From a virus, in IMG/VR virus record IMGVR_UViG_3300033153_005110, positions 1-32,807 of that record: DNA of 32,807 bases; one strand, given 5' to 3'. Position 1 is the first letter of the stretch, and the number at the start of each line of letters is the position of its first letter. The position numbers and the translations under genes were made by a program. Shown here in pieces: positions 1-6,931 of the stretch. The notes under the pieces were generated by a model, which was not told where the DNA came from, did no database searches, and saw only the letters and a program-made list of their open reading frames with translations.

Positions 1-708
1 TACCGACTTCTTACTAAACAAAATACCGCTATCTTCTTTTTCTTGGATCTCTTTCTTCGCAAAAAGAACCTCAGATTCAACATCAAGCCCCCTCTCAACG
101 CCTTTTACCTCTGCTTTGGGGGGTATTTTAGCCTGTTCAGGAGTTTCCTTTCTAATTTCAGGCTGTTCTGGCCTCTCACCAATCTGCACACCAGACTCAA
201 GAAACCCGGCCATAAGATTATCACGAAAACGGGCCTCTTTCGCGTCAAGCTCTCGGCCTCGCGCTTTCAGGTTGGCGGTTATCTTCTTCTCAAATGGTTT
301 TAGCTGTGGATGCTGCTCAAAGAACTCAGGCATTTCGTCAAGCATGGAACGCACGTTGTCGGGTTCGGCTACCTCTGATATTCCGGCTAATATGGTGTCG
401 GCTTGCTGGCGTGATTCTGGGGTTTCTGTTGGTTCTGTAGCTGCTGGGGTCTCGGCAATAGGTTCCGTCGGCTGTGGGCGCATTTCAACGCTCATGTCAG
501 GCTTTACCGTTGCGTCTTGGGCTTGTTGCTCTGCGTCCTGCCATTCAGCTTTCTTGTTATCGTAAAGCTGCTGCTCGTAAACCTTCTTGGCTGGCACGCT
601 TTTCCACGCTTCGATCATTGCGTCAGCAGATGAATAGCCCTGTTCACCGGCAAACTCGTCAACATCCACTTTGCCTTTGTGCTGAAAGATTCCTGGGTAG
701 TTTATGTC
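1..708 (-). CDS. Continuation of large internal virion (ejection-type) protein, +1 frame, open to left edge
   Basis: The minus strand is open without a stop for 236 codons from 708 to the window edge, one base downstream of the frame used by the preceding gene (stop at 707-709). Its translation looks like genuine protein: DINYPGIFQHKGKVDVDEF, then a charged helical region, a Pro/Glu/Thr-rich linker and more charged helices. The early part resembles the vdvDe-A-GY-SadamI style segments of giant polyvalent phage proteins injected with the genome (family knowledge, not tested). No ribosome binding site precedes it. A TTG at 712-714 would allow an 8-base overlap, but there is no Shine-Dalgarno sequence. 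I infer that this is the rest of the 707-2182 protein, reached by a frameshift or separated by a sequence error; a separate gene is possible. Confidence 0.6.
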
Positions 709-2182
709 AGACAATGTGTGGTTGTCGGTCGTATGGTTTACCAACTGCCTCAACACCTCGAACCGGCTCAGGCAACGCTTTAGGCTCAGTCTTCCGCAAG
801 TTCTCTGCGGCTTCCTGCTCAAACTTTGTCCGGGTAGTGTCGGCCACATCCTGTTTCTTTAGCTTTTCAAACTGAGCTTTGCGGCCCTTAACGTCAACCT
901 GTTCCTGCTGGGAAACAGCATTGCGGAAAGCATCGCCCATTAAGGTGTCTTCAAACTCTTGATCTTGCGCTTGGGTCAACTTCTCCTCAGCTTTGGCAAG
1001 GTCTTCTTTGGTGGATCGCGCTGGCTGGTCTGCAACAGGGGCTTCGTCTTTCTTGGCAACATCCATTAACTTCTGAAACTCACCGGAAAGATTTTCGTCT
1101 GAATTAAGCAGGTCGATTAGTTCTTGCTCGTTACCCTCAAATGACCCTGCCTGCATGGCATCGTGGAGCATGGCCGCTTGGTCTGCTGGCTTGATAGCTT
1201 CTTCCGGGGTTGCAACCTCTGCTGGTTCTGCCTCTTTTGCTCTTGCCTCACCAACAGTCTTGATCGGCCCCATGGCACCACCCATGAAAGCACCCGCTGC
1301 ACCGGACTCAATAAGCCTTTCTTTGGCTTCTCCTGGGTGCAATTCAATATCGTTCAGCATGAGGTTGCCGAGACTAAGCATCTCCTGCCCAACCTCCTGT
1401 GCGCCCTCTTCAACCATCATCTTGCCAGTGTCGGTAACCACCTTTGTTAAAAGTGTTTTGTCGCCTTTCGCTATGGCTCTTGCCGCTGCTTTCCCTGCGG
1501 AATCTCCACCAAACTTATTGATCATGGAAATAAAGCGAGAGGAACCACCAACATTTTCAAGCAAGCCAGCAAAAATACCGGTTACTGCTGCGGCTCCGGC
1601 ACTCGGCTCCTTACCACGTTCAACAGCTTCAAGATAATTATGCCCGGCTTCCATCTGGGCCATGGCCCCGGTTCCGGCAACTCTGCCCATTATAGCGGCT
1701 ACTTTTGGTGCTGCGCCAAGTGCTTGCGCTCCCTTACCAACAACGCCACCAGGGATAAGAAAAGCTGCCAGGTTTGGTGCTTGGCTTGATATTAACGCTA
1801 TGCCGTACTTGCCAACATCTGATAGTGACTTGATTTCCGTGAATGACGGCGCTGTGCTTGGGTGCTCTCCGGCTTGCCGTTCCTGTTCTGCGGCCTTCTC
1901 AAGCCACCATTTCTTTGATTCGTCTGCGCCAACTATGTCAGCGGCTACAGCTGCCCCAGCCATAAGCCCTGCTTGCAGGTTGTCAACGCCACGCTGAACT
2001 CCTTGGCTTACTTCTTCGGTAAAAGACCATGGCTTTTCTACCGGTTCCGGCCTCCCACCCATAACAGGAGTAGTCGGTGGCCCGTCCATCCTCGTAAACG
2101 GCTGTGTTGGGTCAAACTTGTAACCTTCTGGTGGCTGTTCCATCCTGGTGAAAGGCTGAGTAGGGTCAAACTTAGCTGGCAT
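707..2182 (-). CDS. Large internal virion / ejection-type protein, N-terminal part
   Basis: 491 residues. The N-terminus carries a duplicated 11-residue motif, KFDPTQPFTRM, at about residues 4-14 and 22-32. Residues about 125-215 are hydrophobic and Gly/Ala-rich (IALISSQAPNLAAFLIPGGV and AAVTGIFAGLL), which could insert in or cross a membrane. The remainder is acidic and helical, ending in coiled coil. This architecture is typical of very large podoviral ejection proteins, which leave the virion with the DNA and may help it cross the envelope; the assignment is by composition and position, not by a catalytic motif. GGAG lies 8 bases before the ATG. The stop at 707-709 seems premature: coding resumes at once in the +1 frame and runs off the window, so this is probably only the first part of a longer product. 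Confidence 0.65.
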   Translation of the reverse strand: MPAKFDPTQPFTRMEQPPEGYKFDPTQPFTRMDGPPTTPVMGGRPEPVEKPWSFTEEVSQGVQRGVDNLQAGLMAGAAVAADIVGADESKKWWLEKAAEQERQAGEHPSTAPSFTEIKSLSDVGKYGIALISSQAPNLAAFLIPGGVVGKGAQALGAAPKVAAIMGRVAGTGAMAQMEAGHNYLEAVERGKEPSAGAAAVTGIFAGLLENVGGSSRFISMINKFGGDSAGKAAARAIAKGDKTLLTKVVTDTGKMMVEEGAQEVGQEMLSLGNLMLNDIELHPGEAKERLIESGAAGAFMGGAMGPIKTVGEARAKEAEPAEVATPEEAIKPADQAAMLHDAMQAGSFEGNEQELIDLLNSDENLSGEFQKLMDVAKKDEAPVADQPARSTKEDLAKAEEKLTQAQDQEFEDTLMGDAFRNAVSQQEQVDVKGRKAQFEKLKKQDVADTTRTKFEQEAAENLRKTEPKALPEPVRGVEAVGKPYDRQPHIV

Positions 2183-2221
2183 TATTGTTCTCCGGTTGTT
2201 TGATTCGGTGGTATTGCTTGA

Positions 2222-3907
2222 TTAACGGCCCATCATTTGCTGTCGTCCTTGCTGTGTGGACTCCGATGCCATTTTGAAATAGTCCTTTATTAAGCCAGCT
2301 ACGGCCATAGCGTATTCACCCGCCATCTTGGGAGGACTTTTTACCTTTGACAACTGTTGAGCTGCATATTTTATTGCGTCAATGCTCGTCTGCCCTCCAC
2401 TAGATATCAAGTTGGCTATATCTGTATCTTGGGCAAGCGGATTCTTTGGATCGTTGAGCGCAGCAATAATACCTTGTTCCTCTGGTTGTGCCTGCTCAGG
2501 TTGGCCACCTCCACCCATAGCGCCACCAGGGGGCAACTCTGCGGCCCCTGCTTCCCGCACGCCAAGACCACCCATTCCACCGCCTTGCTGCGCCTCTGGG
2601 GCAGCAGGTTGAATTGCCTCCGCTGCGCCGCCATCAAGAACAGCTCTGGTTGTTGCTGGGGTCTTGGCCGATCTTGCTTGCTCTTTCTCTGCCGCTTCAA
2701 GGTCACCGGTTGGCACTTGCACAGGAACACCATTCTGCATTACCCACTCTGTGCCTGGTTGCGTTGGCTGGCCAGGCTGCGCCACTCCTGCTGGCGCTTG
2801 CCGACCATCTATTGGCGAAATAACAGGATAATCTTTTGTGGTGTCCCAGAAAAAACCATCTTTTGTTTCTGTAACATTATCAAGCTTATAGCCAGAGTTT
2901 TGCAGCAAAGCCTTAATCGTTGCGGTGTCAGAAGGATTAAGCTTGCCGTCTTTTGCGTTGGCAAGTAGGTCATTGACCTTCACCACCCTCTGCCGAACCT
3001 CTGACTCTTTCATGGCTGGCGGCTTGCCACCCATAACATTGGCGTCCTCTGCTGTGACAGCTTGCGCTTCTGCTTTTCTGGCATCAAACTTAGCCTTTTG
3101 TTCAGCAATAGTAAGGGCATTTACATCACCCATGCCGGATCTCTTAATAATCTTCCCGCCACTATCGGTATAAATATGCTCTACGTTGTTTCCCACGCCT
3201 CGCTGCATGTAATGCCAATAGTCTTTCCCCTTAATATTGACTCGCTGCGGTTGCTCTTTCTGCGTTTTATTCCAGGCAATCCTGCCATCATGGGCTTTTT
3301 GGGCCTGACCAGAGTTAAGAAAGGCGTTTGATTCACCCAGAAAACGATTAAGGTTTTCCTTGTCAGCGGGAAAAAACTGCTGTTGACCGCTTGAATTGTC
3401 AACAACAGAGAACACAACACCATCTGGAGTAGAAGCGGCTAATGCCTCAACCTCCGGGTTGCCTTCAACCATGGCCTGATAATATCCATCACCTTTTTCT
3501 TGCGACTCCTGAGCGAACTTTTTCATATCAAAGGTCTTAACAGAAAAGGGGGCAGAAGAATAGTTGGACATTCTCCCAAGGTTGATAGCCGCACGCCTGG
3601 TGTCACCGGTATTTATCTGACTCTGTGCCAGTGTTCCATACCTGTTCGCGCCTTTCTTGGCTTCGTCAAAGCTGGCTTGCGCTGTCTGTAGGCTTTTAAG
3701 TTTGGCAGCATCACGCATAGATGCAGGGACATCCTCGGTGAACTCGTCACCATCTGAATATTGCTGATATGCTTTCTTGAATAGCTTTTCGTCTGCTATC
3801 TCTGTGCCTCTTTGTTGGTTTCGTTGACTCTGGGCGTGAATACCCATAGCCATTGACCCCATCCTCATCCAATCTTCTCCGGTAACCCGGCCCCATCTAT
3901 CTGGCAT
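2222..3907 (-). CDS. Probable internal virion protein (ejection cassette)
   Basis: 561 residues with no family motif I recognise. The first 120 residues are helical and charged. The middle contains a mixed segment (about 150-270) that could be a small globular domain. A Gly/Pro/Ala/Gln-rich low-complexity linker spans about 375-480 and a helical Lys/Gln-rich tail follows. It sits between two other Gly/Ala-rich proteins and the giant ejection-type protein, matching the place where P22-like phages keep two or three DNA-injection proteins. AAGGA lies 8 bases before the ATG. The role as a DNA-ejection or internal core protein is inferred from position and composition; a structural scaffold of the tail is the main alternative. 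Confidence 0.5.
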   Translation of the reverse strand: MPDRWGRVTGEDWMRMGSMAMGIHAQSQRNQQRGTEIADEKLFKKAYQQYSDGDEFTEDVPASMRDAAKLKSLQTAQASFDEAKKGANRYGTLAQSQINTGDTRRAAINLGRMSNYSSAPFSVKTFDMKKFAQESQEKGDGYYQAMVEGNPEVEALAASTPDGVVFSVVDNSSGQQQFFPADKENLNRFLGESNAFLNSGQAQKAHDGRIAWNKTQKEQPQRVNIKGKDYWHYMQRGVGNNVEHIYTDSGGKIIKRSGMGDVNALTIAEQKAKFDARKAEAQAVTAEDANVMGGKPPAMKESEVRQRVVKVNDLLANAKDGKLNPSDTATIKALLQNSGYKLDNVTETKDGFFWDTTKDYPVISPIDGRQAPAGVAQPGQPTQPGTEWVMQNGVPVQVPTGDLEAAEKEQARSAKTPATTRAVLDGGAAEAIQPAAPEAQQGGGMGGLGVREAGAAELPPGGAMGGGGQPEQAQPEEQGIIAALNDPKNPLAQDTDIANLISSGGQTSIDAIKYAAQQLSKVKSPPKMAGEYAMAVAGLIKDYFKMASESTQQGRQQMMGR

Positions 3908-3930
3908 TGTGTAAATCCTTATTAATTAAA

Positions 3931-4188
3931 TTATGATAGCAAGTAAGCACCGATTCCCAACACGCCGCCAACCGCTGCGCCGATGCCCGTACCAACGCCT
4001 GGGATAATTGACCCTATTGCGGCCCCGGTTGACGCTCCGCCCATACCAGCCTGAATAGCCCCGCCAGCACTTGGCCCCGGATCTTCGGGGCCTTTCCGCT
4101 GCATCCCACCAAATGTTCCGGCAGCTCCGCCCATGGCCTGCTGCGCCCGACCAACATAGTCAGGTGTTTGATATAATCCAGTTGGCAT
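3931..4188 (-). CDS. Small glycine-zipper protein, probable membrane-active virion protein
   Basis: 85 residues from the ATG at 4188, chosen because GGAGG lies 8 bases upstream; an ATG at 4203 lacks such a site and lies inside the upstream gene. The N-terminal half is Gly/Gln/Pro-rich. Residues about 48-85 are almost only Gly, Ala, Ile and Val, with repeated GxxxG spacing (GAAIGSIIPGVGTGIGAAVG), a glycine-zipper pattern expected to pack in membranes. Its place in the ejection cassette suggests it is packaged and helps form a channel. A holin is less likely, because no charged C-terminal tail or lysis neighbour is present. Confidence 0.55.
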   Translation of the reverse strand: MPTGLYQTPDYVGRAQQAMGGAAGTFGGMQRKGPEDPGPSAGGAIQAGMGGASTGAAIGSIIPGVGTGIGAAVGGVLGIGAYLLS

Positions 4189-4190
4189 TA

Positions 4191-4832
4191 TTATGTCCTC
4201 CAAAGACTTGATGCGGCAGTTGTTGCGGCACCGGTTCGTCTAAACTTTTCTTCTCCGGCAGCGCGCCTGCCCATGGTTCTGGCCCCGCCAACCTGCTTGG
4301 CTTTCTCAAAACGTAAGTTTTGCATGGCCTTGCTGTGTTCCGGCGACCCCGGCGTAAATTGTCTATTAATCTGAGCTTCAGCCCCGGCGTAACCCTGGGC
4401 AACATCTGCTTGGGCTGTGCCCATCCATTCCCGCTGGTTTATATCCCCGGCCTGTTCCATCATGGAGCGAGCGCCGCCCATGGCGGTTAAGGCTGTTTCT
4501 GTTTGGTACGGCACCAATTCAGTTGCTGCACTTGTCCTCTCAGATTCAAGCCCAATTTGTTCTTTTCTCAGCCCTGTTTCCATCGGCAACAACTCGCGAG
4601 CATAACCCATCTGCTCACCCTCAAAACCGATCCGCTCTTTTTCGGCCTCAGTTTGATATGGGATCAGCTCAAGGTTCGACGCTATTTGCGCTTGCTCCAA
4701 AGGCTTGGCATCTGACTTCCAGAAATCAAATAACTCTGTTCCCATTGATTGCTGCGCTTCTGCAATCGTAGCCATGCGTGCGTTGTACGCTCGATCATAC
4801 GAATCACCACCACCACCACCACCACTACCCAT
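4191..4832 (-). CDS. Ala/Glu-rich helical virion protein (ejection cassette)
   Basis: 213 residues from the ATG at 4832, which has AGGAGG 6 bases upstream and overlaps the stop of the previous gene by 8 bases. After a Ser-Gly6 run near the N-terminus the protein is predicted to be long helix, with repeats of the type ELxPYQTExxxxxxG (about residues 57-110) giving three related segments. Two or three imperfect repeats beginning LIPYQTEAE, LLPMETGLR and LVPYQTETA are visible. The C-terminus is basic. No enzyme motif is present. The setting between adaptor-like proteins and the large internal proteins suggests an internal virion protein; the exact role is unknown. Confidence 0.5.
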   Translation of the reverse strand: MGSGGGGGGDSYDRAYNARMATIAEAQQSMGTELFDFWKSDAKPLEQAQIASNLELIPYQTEAEKERIGFEGEQMGYARELLPMETGLRKEQIGLESERTSAATELVPYQTETALTAMGGARSMMEQAGDINQREWMGTAQADVAQGYAGAEAQINRQFTPGSPEHSKAMQNLRFEKAKQVGGARTMGRRAAGEEKFRRTGAATTAASSLWRT

Positions 4833-5289
4833 GTCGAACCTCCTGTTGCCATTCAGCAAACGATTCTTGATCGTCTGTGTGATATAATTTATTTACTTCT
4901 AAAGCTATTTCGATGCACCTAATCTCATCCACCCCGCAAAGCATTGCCACAAATGGTATTATCTGTTCCAATACCTCCCGGTAAACAAACCCGTACATCT
5001 GGGTCAGCGGCCTGCTGCTTTTTGCCAAGGTGTTTGTTGCTGCCCACATTGTCAATGATGATATCATTATCCCAGACAAGGCGATTGCATTCTGCTTGTA
5101 GAATTGATTGAAGCCCATCAATGATATAAGTTTTGATATCGCCGGGACAATCATTTCTGGTGGTTCATCCTGATCAACAACATCATCTATTATCTGCGAT
5201 ATTTTAAATATTTCATATAGAAAAACAGCGGCATCACGATTGCCGTTTGTCCATCCTAGAAACTTTTCATATTCCTTGTTGTTTGTCAT
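4825..5289 (-). CDS. Unknown helical phage protein
   Basis: 154 residues, mostly helical, beginning with an EKFLGWTNGNRDAAVFLYEI segment and an acidic IIDDVVDQDEPP patch. Residues about 45-80 are moderately hydrophobic (IVPAISKLISLMGF and IALSGIMISSLTMWAA) but not a clear membrane span. Proteins with a similar short W-x-G-N-R-D-A start occur next to ejection-protein genes in podoviruses as far as I recall, but no function is known to me. The Shine-Dalgarno sequence is weak (GGAG about 13 bases away), so translation may depend on the gene just upstream. Confidence 0.5.
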   Translation of the reverse strand: MTNNKEYEKFLGWTNGNRDAAVFLYEIFKISQIIDDVVDQDEPPEMIVPAISKLISLMGFNQFYKQNAIALSGIMISSLTMWAATNTLAKSSRPLTQMYGFVYREVLEQIIPFVAMLCGVDEIRCIEIALEVNKLYHTDDQESFAEWQQEVRHG

Positions 5290-5293
5290 CGTT

Positions 5294-5833
5294 TTAAGAT
5301 ATCTCCAAGTAGCATGTTTTTATCTCTGATTCTCGGTCAACGAGATACCCCCGGTAATCACGATAAGTTACAATTATCTTGTAAGTCACTTCATCGTCAC
5401 CTGTAGCGGAGGTGTTAGGGATATATGTCAATGTACCAATAATGTTGTCAGTAAACAACCCTGTTCCAAGAGCGCCACCGTCAACCACCTCAAAGCTTCG
5501 GCTCTCGTATTCCTCGTCTTCAAACCATGTGCATTTTATTTTAAAAGCTTCTGGCTTGTCAACGTCAACATGTTCTCTTGCCGCTCCAGTGCCCACGTCA
5601 AAAGTTGCTGGGTGTGGGCGGTCATACTCATACCACACCACCTCTTCCATAGTGGCGTACATCCCTGGGATATGCACCGTTTTATACCGGTTGTCTTCGT
5701 AGTATGCCTTATCCACCGCAGATAGGTTTGGATCATTTATCCACCCGTCGATCTCTGCCAGCCGTCGGGCAACTTCTGCGTCAAGGTCGGCACTATTGGT
5801 AAAATAGCTCTTTTGAACACTAAACTGTGCCAT
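5294..5833 (-). CDS. Probable virion structural protein, beta-rich
   Basis: 179 residues. A short helical N-terminus (DLDAEVARRLAEIDGWINDP) is followed by a beta-rich domain with many aromatic and acidic residues, ending in VTYKIIVTYRDYRGYLVD. The pattern fits a small tail or appendage protein. It lies 3 bases downstream of another small beta-rich protein in the tail region, and the two may belong to one structure. The Shine-Dalgarno (GGCGGG) is weak. No family is recognised. Confidence 0.5.
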   Translation of the reverse strand: MAQFSVQKSYFTNSADLDAEVARRLAEIDGWINDPNLSAVDKAYYEDNRYKTVHIPGMYATMEEVVWYEYDRPHPATFDVGTGAAREHVDVDKPEAFKIKCTWFEDEEYESRSFEVVDGGALGTGLFTDNIIGTLTYIPNTSATGDDEVTYKIIVTYRDYRGYLVDRESEIKTCYLEIS

Positions 5834-5836
5834 TTA

Positions 5837-6259
5837 TTACCCGCCCAGCCTAATGTCTATCCCGGTTACCGGAAAAGTAATCAGATCCTCTGGGGTTTCA
5901 GTAACCCCAAAATCTATAAACCCAACAACGGTATCGTCAGCAGATGTATCATCAAAGATGATTACCCCTACTGTGCTGTCATAATCTGCCCCAGATGGAG
6001 TCCATGCCAAATCGCTAACCGATACATCACAAGTATTGTCGGTGTCGTTTTCGATAACTCCGTCTACGGTCAATTCGTCCCTTGCGTAACCCCCAGCCGA
6101 TGTGATTTCATTTGCTACCACGTCAGCCAAAGTTGCGTGTGTGTCTCTATCGAATGAAAAAGACGTGTCCATAAGTAGACAATTGAAAGTGTCATTCGCC
6201 CAATCTATATTACCTGTCATCACCTGATACAGATAGTGATTTGTTAGTTGTGTTGCCAT
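5837..6259 (-). CDS. Small virion structural protein, possible adhesin component
   Basis: 140 residues, acidic and beta-rich. It begins with a short helix and the segment NDTFNCLLMDTSF, then DRDTHATLADV and a Thr/Asp-rich beta domain. This start (a brief peptide followed by a 'LYL LMDSSF'-like strand) is common in small tail-associated phage proteins of unknown function. GAGGG lies close to the ATG. It overlaps the upstream gene by 16 bases, so the two are probably co-translated. Role inferred from position only. Confidence 0.5.
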   Translation of the reverse strand: MATQLTNHYLYQVMTGNIDWANDTFNCLLMDTSFSFDRDTHATLADVVANEITSAGGYARDELTVDGVIENDTDNTCDVSVSDLAWTPSGADYDSTVGVIIFDDTSADDTVVGFIDFGVTETPEDLITFPVTGIDIRLGG

Positions 6260-6924
6260 ATCGCCCTCGCTATTAAATTTCTATGCGCGTCAACAGGCGT
6301 ATTGGATAGAGAAGCTACAGCATACAACGTTTTCTCACCTTTTTTTGCCACATTGAACGTCTTGTGTTTTATCCCTGGCCCGGAAAATGTTATTTTATAG
6401 AAACCAGGAATATCCGTAAACGATATATATTGATCGTCGCCTGCAACTGATCCGGAGATATCATAATTGCGGTTATCTATCCATTTTCCGCTGACGTATA
6501 TATCTTCTTGGCCATTACCGGTAATAAAACCGGTTGCGCCACCAACCTGCTGTGTTAGCGTGTTGTGTGCATCCTTCCATGCTGTGTAATTGTTGTTGCC
6601 TGCGTTGATGTTTTCAGCCGGGAACCTTTCTATTGACTCATGGTATTGTTGGTAGTAAAGAGTTAACGCTTCATCCCCTGCGGCCCTTAAATCAGCATCA
6701 AAGAAGGTGTCGCCGGTCTCGATCATAGATTTAGCGGAGGTGTAGTCGGCTACTGGGGGCACAGCCCACCCTTGTAAAAGGTTGTACTTTTCTATTCTCC
6801 AGTTGATAACATCAGTGTCGAGCGATGGCTCATCGTCAAGATATTGCTGTATCACTGCATTTAGAGCCGTATCGCCAGCTCCAGACTTGATTGACTCGTA
6901 TATGTCTTGGGTTGAGGTGGTCAT
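6244..6924 (-). CDS. Unknown tail-region protein
   Basis: 226 residues. The N-terminal half is helical and acidic (DIYESIKSGAGDTALNAVI onward). The C-terminal half, from about residue 130, is beta-rich with YVSGKWIDNRNYDISG and a strand-turn pattern (YKITFSGPG) that suggests an immunoglobulin-like or carbohydrate-binding fold. It follows the large adhesin-like gene and precedes two small virion proteins. It could be a tail-fibre assembly partner or secondary fibre; no family is recognised. Confidence 0.45.
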   Translation of the reverse strand: MTTSTQDIYESIKSGAGDTALNAVIQQYLDDEPSLDTDVINWRIEKYNLLQGWAVPPVADYTSAKSMIETGDTFFDADLRAAGDEALTLYYQQYHESIERFPAENINAGNNNYTAWKDAHNTLTQQVGGATGFITGNGQEDIYVSGKWIDNRNYDISGSVAGDDQYISFTDIPGFYKITFSGPGIKHKTFNVAKKGEKTLYAVASLSNTPVDAHRNLIARAIWQHN

Positions 6925-6931
6925 ATTTGTT

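Noticed and set aside
116-565. Plus-strand open frame of 149 codons opposite the ejection protein continuation
   Set aside because: No ribosome binding site and low-complexity product (Ser/Gly/Cys runs) that mirrors the minus-strand coding bias. The minus frame is open over the whole segment.
700-730. RF2-type programmed +1 frameshift at GTC TGA C
   Set aside because: Stop context agrees, but there is no internal Shine-Dalgarno sequence at the right distance and the Val codon would re-pair badly in +1. Kept only as one explanation among several.
1155-1637. Plus-strand open frame of 160 codons
   Set aside because: Antisense to a well-supported gene and its Ala/Pro/Ser-rich product mirrors the codon pattern of that gene.
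2357-2968. Plus-strand open frame of 203 codons
   Set aside because: Fully opposite to the 2222-3907 gene, Cys/Leu/Arg-rich without domain signs and without a Shine-Dalgarno sequence.
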